Shown: in pieces, positions 21,540 to 30,838 of the stretch
How the letters are laid out: each line of letters starts with the position of its first letter
Position numbering within the stretch: position 1 is the first letter of the stretch
Source of the DNA: Pseudomonas sp. NFIX28
Lineage (GTDB): Bacteria > Pseudomonadota > Gammaproteobacteria > Pseudomonadales > Pseudomonadaceae
Reading direction: 5' to 3'
DNA: 64,000 nt
Assembly: GCF_900107395.1 (NCBI RefSeq)
Contig: NZ_FNPW01000004.1
Span: 186,001 to 250,000, forward strand
Made by a program: the position numbers and the translations under genes
The notes under the pieces: model-generated
The model's input: only the letters and a program-made list of their open reading frames with translations
Database searches by the model: none
Told to the model about the DNA's origin: nothing

Positions 21540-21680
21540 GAGCGACTCCCTGGCAAGATGGAGCAAGACTAGCGGATCGACCTAGGCTTTGTCGGCCCCG
21601 AACTTGCCGCTTATTGCCGTGGATCATTACCCGGTGTGTCGATCGGCTAGAATGGCCGCCTTGCCGCTACCGAGCCGAAC

Positions 21681-23675
21681 ATGAGCGCCGAATTGCCCCC
21701 TCCCCAGTCCCACGCCCAGCTCGATTGGGACGACCAAGGTCGCCCGCGTTCGCGGGTCTTCGACGATGTGTATTTCTCCACCGAGTCGGGCCTGGACGAA
21801 ACCCGCCATGTGTTCCTCGAACAGAACCGCCTGCGCGAGCGTTTTGCCGCGTTGCCGCCCAGTGGCCGCTTCGTCATCGGCGAAACCGGCTTCGGCACCG
21901 GCCTGAATTTTCTCTGCGCCTGGCAGCTGTTCGAGCAACAGGCTGACGCCAGCGCACGCCTGCATTTCGTCAGCGTGGAAAAGTACCCGCTGACGCCCGC
22001 CGACCTGCAGCGCGCCCTGGCCCTGTGGCCGGAACTGGCGCCGCTGGCCGAGCGCCTGTTGCGCGCCTATGTCGCGGTGCACCAGGGCTTTCAGCGCCTG
22101 GTGCTGGACGAGGGCCGGGTCACCCTGACCCTGCTGGTCGGCGATGCCCTGGAGCAATTGCCGCAACTCGACGGCCAGATCGACGCCTGGTTCCTCGACG
22201 GTTTCGCCCCGGCGAAAAACCCCGAGATGTGGACCGCCGAGCTGTTTGCCGAACTGGCGCGCCTGGCCGCACCGGGTTCGAGCATCAGCACCTTCACCAG
22301 CACCGGCTGGGTGCGTCGCTTGCTGAACGCCGCGGGTTTCAAGATGAAGCGCACCCCAGGCATCGGCCACAAGTGGGAAGTGCTGCGCGGCGAGTTCCTC
22401 GGCTGGCCCGAAGACGTGCCGGCGCCCGCCGCCGGCAAGCCCTGGTTCGCTCGCCCGACGCAACCGGTTCAGGACAAACACGCCCTGGTGATCGGCGCCG
22501 GCCTGGCCGGATGCGCCAGCGCCGCCAGCCTGGCCGCGCGGGGCTGGCGGGTCAGCCTGCTGGAGCGCCACGGGCAACTGGCGCAGGAAGCCTCGGGCAA
22601 CCCGCAGGGCGTGCTGTACCTGAAACTCTCGGCCCACGGCACCGCCCTGTCGCAGATGATCCTCAGCGGCTTCGGCTACACCCGACGCCTGCTCGAACAG
22701 CTGCAACGGGGCGTCGACTGGGACAGTTGCGGCGTGCTGCAACTGGCCTTCAACGCCAAGGAAGCCGAACGCCAAGCGCAGTTGGCGGCGGCTTTCCCGG
22801 CGGAGCTGTTGCATCAGCTGGACCAGCCCCAGGCCCAGGCCCTGGCCGGTGTCGGCCTGGCCCACGGCGGGCTGTTCTACCCGGAAGGCGGCTGGGTGCA
22901 TCCGCCGGCCTTGTGCCAGTGGCAAGCCGCGCATCCGCGGATTCGCCTGCTGCCCCACCACGATGTACTGGAACTGCGCCGGGCCGACGGCCAATGGCAG
23001 GCCTGGGACGGCGAGCAGCTGCTGGCCAGTGCCGAGGTGGTGATCCTCGCCGGCGCCGCCGAGATCAAGCGCTTTCCCGCCAGCGCCGAGCTGCCGCTCA
23101 AGCGCATCCGCGGGCAGATCACCCGCCTGCCGCAGACCGCGCGCAGCCAGAGCCTGGCCACGGTGGTCTGCGCCGAAGGTTATGTGGCCCCGGCGCGCCT
23201 GGGCGAACACACCCTGGGCGCCAGTTTCGACTTCAAGAGCGACGACCTGACGCCCACCGCGGCCGAGCACGCGGGCAACCTGCAGATGCTCGAAGAGATC
23301 TCCCAGGACTTGGTGGAACGCCTGGAAGCCGACCGGCTGCAAGCGCAAACCCTCGAAGGACGGGCCGCCTTCCGTTGCACCAGCCCGGACTATCTACCGA
23401 TCGTCGGCCCCCTGGCGGACCAGGCGGCCTTCGCCGAGGTGTACGCGGTGCTGGGCAAGGACGCGCGCCAGGTTCCGGACCTGCCCTGCCCCTGGCTCGA
23501 CGGCCTGTATATCAACAGCGGCCACGGCTCGCGCGGGCTGATCACCGCGCCGCTGTCGGGCGAATTGCTGGCCGCCTGGCTGGACAACGAACCGCTGCCC
23601 CTGCCGCGCAGCGTGGCCGAGGCCTGTCACCCCAATCGCTTTGCCTTGCGTCGGTTGATCCGCGGCAAGCCATGA
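21681..23675 (+). CDS. mnmC: bifunctional tRNA wobble-uridine modification enzyme MnmC
   Basis: Completes 5-methylaminomethyl-2-thiouridine at tRNA position 34. The 664-residue protein has two domains. The N-terminal methyltransferase (about 1-245) shows GETGFGTGLNFL and DGFAPAKNPEMW. The C-terminal FAD-dependent oxidoreductase (about 265-664) shows the dinucleotide-binding VIGAGLAGCASAASLAARGW. The length is normal. It is divergent from pap. Confidence 0.95.
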   Translation: MSAELPPPQSHAQLDWDDQGRPRSRVFDDVYFSTESGLDETRHVFLEQNRLRERFAALPPSGRFVIGETGFGTGLNFLCAWQLFEQQADASARLHFVSVEKYPLTPADLQRALALWPELAPLAERLLRAYVAVHQGFQRLVLDEGRVTLTLLVGDALEQLPQLDGQIDAWFLDGFAPAKNPEMWTAELFAELARLAAPGSSISTFTSTGWVRRLLNAAGFKMKRTPGIGHKWEVLRGEFLGWPEDVPAPAAGKPWFARPTQPVQDKHALVIGAGLAGCASAASLAARGWRVSLLERHGQLAQEASGNPQGVLYLKLSAHGTALSQMILSGFGYTRRLLEQLQRGVDWDSCGVLQLAFNAKEAERQAQLAAAFPAELLHQLDQPQAQALAGVGLAHGGLFYPEGGWVHPPALCQWQAAHPRIRLLPHHDVLELRRADGQWQAWDGEQLLASAEVVILAGAAEIKRFPASAELPLKRIRGQITRLPQTARSQSLATVVCAEGYVAPARLGEHTLGASFDFKSDDLTPTAAEHAGNLQMLEEISQDLVERLEADRLQAQTLEGRAAFRCTSPDYLPIVGPLADQAAFAEVYAVLGKDARQVPDLPCPWLDGLYINSGHGSRGLITAPLSGELLAAWLDNEPLPLPRSVAEACHPNRFALRRLIRGKP

Positions 23676-23926
23676 AACAAAACCGCGATGCCAGGCGCCC
23701 TGGCATCGCTTCGCCACCTGCGCGCAAACGCCCACTGGCCCGGCCCGCGCGCCAAAACCCCAAGCAGATCAAGGCCTTCACCTCAACCTGCAACGCAGCA
23801 GCGTCGCGCCGCTTATAACTCATCGGTCTAAAACTCCAGGGTTTCACCTGGGTCAGTTTCCGGGTACCTGGCGTTTTTGGCCGGTACCGATTGACCCCTC
23901 CCCAACGGAAAAACCGGTAAGGACTT

Positions 23927-25699
23927 ATGTGCGGATTAGCTGGAGAACTACGTTTTGATCATCAACCCGCCGACCTGGCAGCGGTTGAACGAATTACCCA
24001 CCACCTCGCCCCTCGCGGCCCCGACGCCTGGGGTTTCCATAGCCAGGGCCCGATAGCCCTGGGCCATCGACGCCTGAAAATCATGGACCTGTCGGACGGC
24101 TCGGCCCAGCCGATGATCGACAACCAGCTGGGCCTGTCCCTGGCGTTCAACGGCGCGATCTACAACTTCCCCGAACTGCGCGCCGAGCTGGAAAGCCTGG
24201 GCTACGCCTTTTACTCCGGCGGCGACACCGAAGTGCTGCTCAAGGGTTATCACGCCTGGGGCGCCGACCTGCTGCCGCGGCTCAACGGCATGTTCGCCTT
24301 CGCCATCTGGGAACGCGACGCCCAGCGCCTGTTCATTGCCCGCGACCGCCTGGGCGTCAAGCCGCTGTACTTGTCGCGCACCGGCCAGCGCCTGCGCTTC
24401 GCCTCGGCCTTGCCGGCGCTGCTCGAGGGCGGCGACATCAACCCGCTGCTCGACCCGGTGGCGCTCAACCACTATCTGAACTTCCACGCCGTGGTGCCGG
24501 CGCCGCGCACCCTGCTGGCGGGCATCGAGAAACTGCCGCCGGCCACCTGGCTGCGCGTCGAAGCCGACGGCCATACCGAGCAGCAAACCTGGTGGACCCT
24601 GCCCTACGGCCCACGCGCCGATGAAACCGGGCTGACCCTGGAAGACTGGCGCGACCGGGTGCTCGACAGCACCCGCGAAGCCGTGGCGATCCGCCAACGG
24701 GCGGCGGTGGATGTCGGCGTGCTGCTGTCTGGCGGCGTCGACTCGAGCCTGCTGGTCGGCCTGCTGCGGGAAGTCGGTGTGGACAAGCTTTCGACCTTCT
24801 CCATCGGCTTCCAGGATGCCGGCGGCGAACGCGGCGACGAGTTCCAGTATTCGGACCTGATCGCCCACCACTACGGCACCGATCACCATCAGTTGCGCAT
24901 CAACGAACGCGAGATCATCGAACAGCTGCCGGCGGCGTTTCGCGCCATGAGCGAGCCCATGGTCAGCCATGACTGCATCGCTTTCTACCTGCTGTCCCGG
25001 GAAGTCGCCAAGCACTGCAAGGTGGTGCAGAGCGGCCAGGGCGCCGACGAGCTGTTCGCCGGCTATCACTGGTATCCGCAGGTGGATGGTGCCAGCGATC
25101 CTTACGCGGCCTACCGCGAGGCATTCTTCGACCGCAGCTACGACGACTATGCGGCCACCGTGCAGCCGCAGTGGCTGACCGCCCACGACGCCGCCGGCGA
25201 CTTCGTGCGCGAGCATTTCGCCCAGCCCGGGGCTGCCGCGCCTGTGGATAAGGCCCTGCGCCTGGACAGCACGGTGATGCTGGTCGACGACCCGGTCAAG
25301 CGTGTGGATAACATGACCATGGCCTGGGGCCTGGAGGCGCGCACGCCGTTCCTCGACTACCGGCTGGTGGAGCTGTCGGCGCGGGTGCCGGCCCGGTTCA
25401 AGCTGCCCGATGGCGGCAAGCAGGTGCTCAAGGAAGCCGCGCGGCTGGTGATCCCCAGCGCGGTGATCGACCGCAAGAAAGGCTACTTCCCGGTGCCCGG
25501 CCTCAAGCACCTGCAGGGCGCCACCCTGGACTGGGTGCGTGAACTGCTGCTCGATCCGAGCCAGGATCGCGGCCTGTTCAACCCGGCGATGCTCGACCGC
25601 CTGCTGACCGACCCACAAGGCCAGCTGACCCCGTTGCGCGGCTCCAAGCTGTGGCAACTGGCCGCGCTGAACCTGTGGCTCAGCGAACAAGGAATCTGA
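23927..25699 (+). CDS. N-acetylglutaminylglutamine amidotransferase (AsnB-like, NAGGN synthesis)
   Basis: 590 residues. A glutamine-hydrolysing domain starts at catalytic Cys2 (MCGLAGELRF), followed by an asparagine-synthetase-type AMP-forming domain with the PP-loop LLSGGVDSSLLVGLL at about residue 270. It converts N-acetylglutaminylglutamine to its amide, NAGGN, a compatible solute of Pseudomonas under salt stress. The assignment rests on the next two genes, the GNAT/ATP-grasp synthetase (2-bp gap) and the NAGGN-type peptidase. About 250 bp without a gene lie upstream, with paired GGTACC motifs around 23863-23888 that could be regulatory. Confidence 0.93.
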   Translation: MCGLAGELRFDHQPADLAAVERITHHLAPRGPDAWGFHSQGPIALGHRRLKIMDLSDGSAQPMIDNQLGLSLAFNGAIYNFPELRAELESLGYAFYSGGDTEVLLKGYHAWGADLLPRLNGMFAFAIWERDAQRLFIARDRLGVKPLYLSRTGQRLRFASALPALLEGGDINPLLDPVALNHYLNFHAVVPAPRTLLAGIEKLPPATWLRVEADGHTEQQTWWTLPYGPRADETGLTLEDWRDRVLDSTREAVAIRQRAAVDVGVLLSGGVDSSLLVGLLREVGVDKLSTFSIGFQDAGGERGDEFQYSDLIAHHYGTDHHQLRINEREIIEQLPAAFRAMSEPMVSHDCIAFYLLSREVAKHCKVVQSGQGADELFAGYHWYPQVDGASDPYAAYREAFFDRSYDDYAATVQPQWLTAHDAAGDFVREHFAQPGAAAPVDKALRLDSTVMLVDDPVKRVDNMTMAWGLEARTPFLDYRLVELSARVPARFKLPDGGKQVLKEAARLVIPSAVIDRKKGYFPVPGLKHLQGATLDWVRELLLDPSQDRGLFNPAMLDRLLTDPQGQLTPLRGSKLWQLAALNLWLSEQGI

Positions 25700-25701
25700 C
25701 C

Positions 25702-27447
25702 ATGAAACCCCATGCCACGGCTTACAGCCAACGCTTGCTGCGCGGTCAGGCGCCCTCCTACGAGCGGCTGCAGGCGCGTTTCGCCGAAGACCGCAGCGCC
25801 CTCGGCACCGACCCCATCGCCGTGCATTGCGGCTGGGGCCGGCTGCTGATCGGCCACACCTTTCCCGACCCGACGAGCCTGGCCGAGGAACTGCTCAACG
25901 AAAACCCCGGCGAGCGCGACATTGCCCTGTATGTCGCCGCGCCCCAGCAGATCCTCGGCCTGGAACCGACCCAGCTGTTCCTCGACCCGTCGGATACCCT
26001 GCGCCTGTGGTTCAGCGATTACCGCCAGGCCACCCGGGTGTTTCGCGGCTTCCGCATTCGCCGCGCGCAAAGCAGCGCGGACTGGCAGGCCATCAACCAG
26101 CTGTACCTGGCCCGCAACATGCTGCCGGTCGACCCGGACCTGTTGACCCCGCGCCACGCCGGCGGGCCGGTGTACTGGCTGGCCGAAGACGAAGACAGCG
26201 GCGCGGTGATCGGCAGCGTCATGGGCCTGGACCACCAGAAGGCCTTCCACGATCCGGAGCACGGCAGCAGCCTGTGGTGCCTGGCGGTAGACCCGCAATG
26301 CACCCGCCCGGGGGTCGGCGAAGTGCTGGTCCGGCACCTGATCGAACATTTCATGAGCCGCGGCCTGAGCTACCTTGACCTGTCGGTGCTGCACGACAAT
26401 CGCCAGGCCAAGTGCCTGTACGCCAAGCTGGGTTTTCGCACGCTCTCGACCTTCGCCATCAAGCGCAAGAACGGCATCAACCAGCCGCTGTTCCTCGGCC
26501 CCGGGCCCGAGGCGCAGTTCAACCCTTACGCGCGGATCATCGTCGAGGAAGCCCATCGCCGCGGCATCGATGTGCAGGTCGACGACGCCGAGGCCGGGAT
26601 GTTCACCCTCAGCCATGGCGGCCGCCGGGTGCGCTGCCGCGAATCCCTCAGCGATCTGACCAGCGCCATCAGCATGAGCCTGTGCCAGGACAAGAGCCTG
26701 ACCCACAAGGTGCTGAAAAATGCCGGGCTGAACCTGCCGGCGCAACGACTGGCGGGCAACGCCGACGACAACCTGGCGTTTCTCGACGAGCACGAACGGG
26801 TGGTGGTCAAGCCGCTCGACGGCGAACAGGGCCAAGGCGTGGCCGTGGATCTGCGCACCATCGAAGAAGTGCAGCGGGCCATCGACCATGCCCGGCAGTT
26901 CGACAGCCGGGTGTTGCTCGAGAGCTTCCACGAGGGGCTGGACCTGCGCGTGCTGGTGATCGGCTTCGAAGTGGTCGCCGCGGCCATTCGCCGGCCGGCC
27001 GAGGTGATTGGCGACGGCCAGCATGCCATCGGCCAGCTGATCGAAGCGCAAAGCCGGCGCCGCCAGGCGGCTACCGACGGCGAAAGCAAGATCCCCCTGG
27101 ACCACGAAACCCAGCGCACCCTGCAGGCCGCCGGGCATGACTACGACAGCGTCCTGCCGGCCGGCGAACGGCTGTTCGTGCGACGCACCGCCAACCTGCA
27201 TACCGGCGGCACCCTGGAGGATGTCACCGCGATTCTGCATCCGAAACTGGCGGACGCGGCAATCCGCGCGGCGCGGGCGCTGGATATCCCGGTGGTCGGC
27301 CTGGACCTGATGGTGCCGGCGGCGGACCAGCCGCACTACGTGTTCATCGAGGCCAACGAGCGTGCCGGCCTGGCCAACCACGAACCGCAGCCGACGGCGG
27401 AACGCTTTGTCGATCTGTTGTTTCCCCACAGCCAGCCGGCGGCCTGA
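25702..27447 (+). CDS. ngg: N-acetylglutaminylglutamine synthetase (GNAT plus ATP-grasp)
   Basis: 581 residues from ATG 25702 (MKPHATAYSQRLLRGQAPSY). The N-terminal half carries a GNAT acetyltransferase domain (about 110-260; WCLAVDPQCTRPGVGEVLVR is the acetyl-CoA loop). The C-terminal half is an ATP-grasp ligase (about 310-581; VVVKPLDGEQGQGVAVDL and DLMVPAA...FIEANERAG). Together they acetylate and join two glutamines. It starts 2 bp after the amidotransferase stop, so the two are translationally linked. Confidence 0.93.
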   Translation: MKPHATAYSQRLLRGQAPSYERLQARFAEDRSALGTDPIAVHCGWGRLLIGHTFPDPTSLAEELLNENPGERDIALYVAAPQQILGLEPTQLFLDPSDTLRLWFSDYRQATRVFRGFRIRRAQSSADWQAINQLYLARNMLPVDPDLLTPRHAGGPVYWLAEDEDSGAVIGSVMGLDHQKAFHDPEHGSSLWCLAVDPQCTRPGVGEVLVRHLIEHFMSRGLSYLDLSVLHDNRQAKCLYAKLGFRTLSTFAIKRKNGINQPLFLGPGPEAQFNPYARIIVEEAHRRGIDVQVDDAEAGMFTLSHGGRRVRCRESLSDLTSAISMSLCQDKSLTHKVLKNAGLNLPAQRLAGNADDNLAFLDEHERVVVKPLDGEQGQGVAVDLRTIEEVQRAIDHARQFDSRVLLESFHEGLDLRVLVIGFEVVAAAIRRPAEVIGDGQHAIGQLIEAQSRRRQAATDGESKIPLDHETQRTLQAAGHDYDSVLPAGERLFVRRTANLHTGGTLEDVTAILHPKLADAAIRAARALDIPVVGLDLMVPAADQPHYVFIEANERAGLANHEPQPTAERFVDLLFPHSQPAA

Positions 27448-27475
27448 CCATCATGGGCCGACCAGTACCGGCCTT

Positions 27476-27523
27476 ATCGCGGGCAAGCCTCGCTCCTACA
27501 GGGGGCGCGGCCATTGCTCGCGA
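27476..27523. repeat. REP element inside the NAGGN operon
   Basis: One good REP core at 27476-27499 and a degenerate inverse copy (GCGGCCATTGCTCGCGAT) ending near 27523. It fills the 101-bp gap between the synthetase and peptidase genes. Confidence 0.75.
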
Positions 27524-27548
27524 TGCCTTTTCATCATCAGGAGTCTCC

Positions 27549-28733
27549 ATGACCCGATCGATTCCCGAACCGGACCTCACCTATTTGCAGAAAGTCCTCC
27601 TGGAAATGCTCGCCATTCCCAGCCCCACCGGCTTCACCGACACCATCGTGCGTTACGTCGCCGAGCGCCTGGAAGAGCTGGGTATTCCCTTCGAACTGAC
27701 TCGCCGCGGGACCATTCGCGCCACCCTCAAGGGCCAGAAGAACAGCCCGGACCGCGCCGTCTCGGCACACCTGGACACCATCGGCGCCAGCGTGCGCGCG
27801 GTGAAAGACAACGGCCGCCTGACCCTGGCCCCGGTGGGCTGCTGGTCCAGCCGTTTCGCCGAGGGCAGCCGGGTCAGCCTGTTCACCGACAGCGGCGTAT
27901 TGCGCGGCAGCGTGCTGCCGCTGATGGCCTCGGGGCACGCCTTCAACACCGCGGTGGATGAGATGCCGATCAGTTGGGACCACATCGAATTGCGCCTGGA
28001 TGCCTACTGCACCACCCGCGCCGACTGCGAGTCGCTGGGCATCGGCGTCGGCGATTTCGTGGCGTTCGACCCCTTGCCGGAGTTCACCGAAAGCGGCCAT
28101 ATCAGCGCCCGCCACCTCGACGACAAGGCCGGGGTCGCGGCGCTGCTGGCCGCGCTCAAGGCCATCGTCGACAGCGGCGAACCGCTGATGATCGATTGCC
28201 ATCCGCTGTTCACCATCACCGAAGAAACCGGCAGCGGCGCGGCGGCAGCCCTGCCTTGGGACGTCAGCGAATTCGTCGGCATCGACATCGCCCCGGTCGC
28301 CCCCGGCCAGCATTCCAGCGAGCACGCAGTGAGCGTGGCCATGCAGGACTCCGGCGGGCCTTACGACTATCACCTGTCGCGCCACCTGCTGCGCCTGGCC
28401 ACGGAGCACGAGCTGCCGGTGCGCCGCGACCTGTTCCGCTATTACTTCAGCGATGCCCATTCGGCGGTGACCGCCGGCCACGACATCCGCACCGCCCTGC
28501 TGGCCTTCGGTTGCGACGCCACCCATGGCTACGAGCGCACCCATATCGACAGCCTCGCGGCCCTCAGCCGCCTGCTGGGCGCCTACATCCTCAGCCCGCC
28601 GGTATTCGCCAGCGATGCGCAGCCGGCCCAGGGCTCCCTGGACCGCTTCAGCCATCAGCTGGAGCACGATGCGCAAATGGAAAGCGACACCCGGGTGCCG
28701 TCGGTGGACAGCCTGGTGGGGCAAAAGTCCTGA
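27549..28733 (+). CDS. NAGGN-system M42-type metallopeptidase
   Basis: 394 residues from ATG 27549 (MTRSIPEPDLTYLQKVLLEM), with CAGGAG upstream; the frame is open to 27453 through REP sequence, which is rejected. Metal and catalytic motifs are visible: SAHLDTIGASV, SARHLDDKAGVAALLA and ITEETGSGAA. Members next to NAGGN synthesis genes are thought to process or recycle the dipeptide; the exact role is not proven. The C-terminal quarter (GYERTHIDSLAALSRLLGAY) fits the family. Confidence 0.88.
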   Translation: MTRSIPEPDLTYLQKVLLEMLAIPSPTGFTDTIVRYVAERLEELGIPFELTRRGTIRATLKGQKNSPDRAVSAHLDTIGASVRAVKDNGRLTLAPVGCWSSRFAEGSRVSLFTDSGVLRGSVLPLMASGHAFNTAVDEMPISWDHIELRLDAYCTTRADCESLGIGVGDFVAFDPLPEFTESGHISARHLDDKAGVAALLAALKAIVDSGEPLMIDCHPLFTITEETGSGAAAALPWDVSEFVGIDIAPVAPGQHSSEHAVSVAMQDSGGPYDYHLSRHLLRLATEHELPVRRDLFRYYFSDAHSAVTAGHDIRTALLAFGCDATHGYERTHIDSLAALSRLLGAYILSPPVFASDAQPAQGSLDRFSHQLEHDAQMESDTRVPSVDSLVGQKS

Positions 28734-28833
28734 GGTGCAACGCCCTGAAGGAAAAGCCGCGGCCCGCGCAAGGTTTGCCTAGCCGCGCGGGGCCCGGCGC
28801 AGTAGGATCCGGGATTGTTTGCCGGAGGCCCGT

Positions 28834-29061
28834 ATGCTGATTCCCCATGACCAACTGGAAGTCGACACCCTGACTCGCCTGATCGAAGACTTCGTTACCC
28901 GCGACGGCACCGACAATGGCGACGACACCCCGCTGGAAACCCGCGTCCTGCGCGTGCGCCAGGCGCTGACCAAGGGCCAGGCGGTGATCGTCTTCGACCC
29001 GGACAGCGAGCAGTGCCAATTGATGCTCAAGCACGACGTGCCCAAGGAATTGTTCGACTGA
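28834..29061 (+). CDS. YheU family (UPF0270) small protein
   Basis: 75 residues from ATG 28834 (MLIPHDQLEVDTLTRLIEDF), with a strong GGAGG site just upstream. The conserved core LIPHDQLEVDTLTRLIEDFV and the central glycine-aspartate stretch fit the UPF0270 family, which has no assigned function. It lies 100 bp after the NAGGN peptidase and could share its message; no terminator is seen between. Confidence 0.87.
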   Translation: MLIPHDQLEVDTLTRLIEDFVTRDGTDNGDDTPLETRVLRVRQALTKGQAVIVFDPDSEQCQLMLKHDVPKELFD

Positions 29062-29110
29062 TTCCCGGCCGGCACCGGGCGCATCGCGGCACCCGGTGCA
29101 GGCCAGTTTT

Positions 29111-29443
29111 TCAGCCGTTGCCCAAGCGCGGCCCGAACAGAATGATGCTCGCGCCGATGATGCACAGCGCCACGCCGAGCCAGTCCGAGCTCAGTGGCCG
29201 CACCCGCTCCACCACCCCCAGCCAGCCGATCGACGCAATGATGTAGATCCCGCCGTAGGCCGCATAGGCGCGGCCGGCGTAGGTCGCTTCGATCTTGGTC
29301 AGCAACAGGGCGAACAGCGCCAGGCTGACCAGCGCCGGGAGTATCCACCAGGCGCTTTTGCCCTGGCGCAGCCACATCCAGAAGGCGTAGCAGCCGGCGA
29401 TCTCGAACAGCGCGGCGAGAAAGAACCACAGGTAATTGAGCAT
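29111..29443 (-). CDS. YnfA family four-helix membrane protein
   Basis: 110 residues from ATG 29443 ([21 protein letters not shown]) with four hydrophobic helices, the standard UPF0060/YnfA layout related to small multidrug-resistance transporters. The motif [17 protein letters not shown] is typical. An upstream in-frame start at 29476 would add 11 non-conserved residues. Transport function is inferred from family only. Confidence 0.9.
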   Translation of the reverse strand: MLNYLWFFLAALFEIAGCYAFWMWLRQGKSAWWILPALVSLALFALLLTKIEATYAGRAYAAYGGIYIIASIGWLGVVERVRPLSSDWLGVALCIIGASIILFGPRLGNG

Positions 29444-29506
29444 GCAAGGTCTCGTCAGGATGCCAGATGCTGGCAACCCTAACGACGCGCCGGGGCAGGA
29501 GCAAGC

Positions 29507-30322
29507 TCAGCTGGCGTTTTGCCTGGCCTTGGCGCGCATCTTGTCGGCCATGAGGGTCATTTCGTCGTACAGCAACTGCGGGTTCTTCTGCTTCAGGGCC
29601 CAGGCCATGCGCCCCTGTTCGTGGGGCAGGATCATGAATTCGCCGGCGGCGACCCGGGCGTAGATGTAGTCGGCGATGTCCGCCGCGCTGATCGGCGAGC
29701 TTTCCAGCAGCTTGCCGACCTGGGCCTTCATCGCCGGGGTCGGGCCGCGGAACGAGTCCAGCAGGTTGGTCTGGAAGAACGACGGGCATACCACATGCAC
29801 GTCGATTTCCTGCTGGGCCAGCTCGATCAACAGGCTTTCGGACAGGGCCACCACGCCGGCCTTGGCCACGTTGTAGTTGCTCATGGCCGGGCCCTGCATC
29901 AATGCCGCCATCGAGGCGATGTTGATGATCGTGCCCTTGCTCTTTTCCAGCAGCGGTAGGAACGCCTTGCAGCCCTTGACCACGCCCATCAGGTTGATCG
30001 CGATCTGCCAGTCCCAGTCCTCCAGGGACAACTCGCTGAAGAAGCCGCCGGAGGCCACGCCGGCGTTATTGACGATCACATCGATGCCGCCGAGCTTGAC
30101 TTCACAGGCCTGGGCGAAGGCGGTGAGCTGGCTGTAATCGCGCACATCGCAGCGTTGCACGAAGCCGTCGCCGCCCGCTTCGCGCACCAATTTCAGGGTT
30201 TCCTGCAGGCCGGGTTCACTGACATCCGACAAGGCCAACTGCCAGCCTTCGCGCGCCCAGCGCAGAGCGATTTCGCGACCCAGGCCGGATCCGGCGCCAG
30301 TGATCATCATGCGATTTTGCAT
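29507..30322 (-). CDS. short-chain dehydrogenase/reductase
   Basis: 271 residues from ATG 30322 (MQNRMMITGAGSGLGREIAL). The Rossmann motif ITGAGSGLG is at about residues 7-15; NNAG is present, the catalytic serine is in IINIASMAAL and YxxxK in SNYNVAKAG (about 155-160). The substrate is unknown. The reading frame continues to 30418, but ATG 30322 begins exactly at the family's N-terminus. It is divergent from the DUF3309 gene. Confidence 0.88.
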   Translation of the reverse strand: MQNRMMITGAGSGLGREIALRWAREGWQLALSDVSEPGLQETLKLVREAGGDGFVQRCDVRDYSQLTAFAQACEVKLGGIDVIVNNAGVASGGFFSELSLEDWDWQIAINLMGVVKGCKAFLPLLEKSKGTIINIASMAALMQGPAMSNYNVAKAGVVALSESLLIELAQQEIDVHVVCPSFFQTNLLDSFRGPTPAMKAQVGKLLESSPISAADIADYIYARVAAGEFMILPHEQGRMAWALKQKNPQLLYDEMTLMADKMRAKARQNAS

Positions 30323-30563
30323 AGGAGATGCCTTGTTGTTCCGGGAAAGTTGAAGCGCAGTGTAGCGAAGGATTTTGCGCCCCCCATGCACCATCAGATT
30401 GCTGAATGCCCCAGGCAAACCGGGGCCTCGGTGCGACTTTCCCGGTTAGTTGCAAGTTCGACCGGGCCTCGATACTCGGTACTAAACGAAATAGACCGAC
30501 AACCAAAAAAGATTAAAAAAACTTGGAATCATCTTTAAAAGCGTGGAGTCGGAATGAATAAGC

Positions 30564-30580
30564 GGTTCGATATTCGAACC
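30564..30580. promoter_or_regulatory. perfect dyad upstream of the DUF3309 gene
   Basis: GGTTCGA-TAT-TCGAACC, a 7-bp perfect inverted repeat 36 bp before the start codon. Its position in the leader suggests an operator or RNA stem; no known regulator is recognised. Confidence 0.35.
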
Positions 30581-30616
30581 CTGCCGCATCTTCGATCATC
30601 CAATAAGGACAACGAC

Positions 30617-30769
30617 ATGGGCACAATCCTGATCATTATTCTGATTCTTCTGCTGCTCGGTGGTCTTCCAGTATTCCCGTACTCCAGAAGCTGGGGTTAT
30701 GGCCCGTCCGGCATTATCGGTGTGGTACTGGTTGTGCTGTTGATCCTGTTACTAGTGGGCTATATATAA
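30617..30769 (+). CDS. DUF3309 small hydrophobic protein
   Basis: 50 residues from ATG 30617, which has AAGGA upstream. Two membrane segments (MGTILIIILILLLLGGLPVF and the C-terminal IIGVVLVVLLILLLVGYI) flank a short SRSWGYGPSG loop, the DUF3309 pattern. Such proteins are often stress-induced, but the function is unknown. An in-frame ATG at 30554 also has a good ribosome site (GGAG) and would add a 21-residue leader. I prefer 30617 because the family starts there. Confidence 0.8.
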   Translation: MGTILIIILILLLLGGLPVFPYSRSWGYGPSGIIGVVLVVLLILLLVGYI

Positions 30770-30792
30770 GTTCCGACACTGTATAGCCGTCC

Positions 30793-30823
30793 AAAAAAAA
30801 AGAGGCCCTAGGGCCTCTTTTTT
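30793..30823. terminator. bidirectional terminator (DUF3309 / LTA-synthase-like)
   Basis: An A run, then AGAGGCCC-TA-GGGCCTCT, then six T. It lies between convergent genes and works for both strands. Confidence 0.92.
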
Positions 30824-30838
30824 AGTTGCTGCGATCGA

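Noticed and set aside
20490..27429. Frames of 360 to 648 codons opposite pap, mnmC and the NAGGN genes
   Set aside because: Antisense shadows; no motifs, and the true genes are unambiguous.
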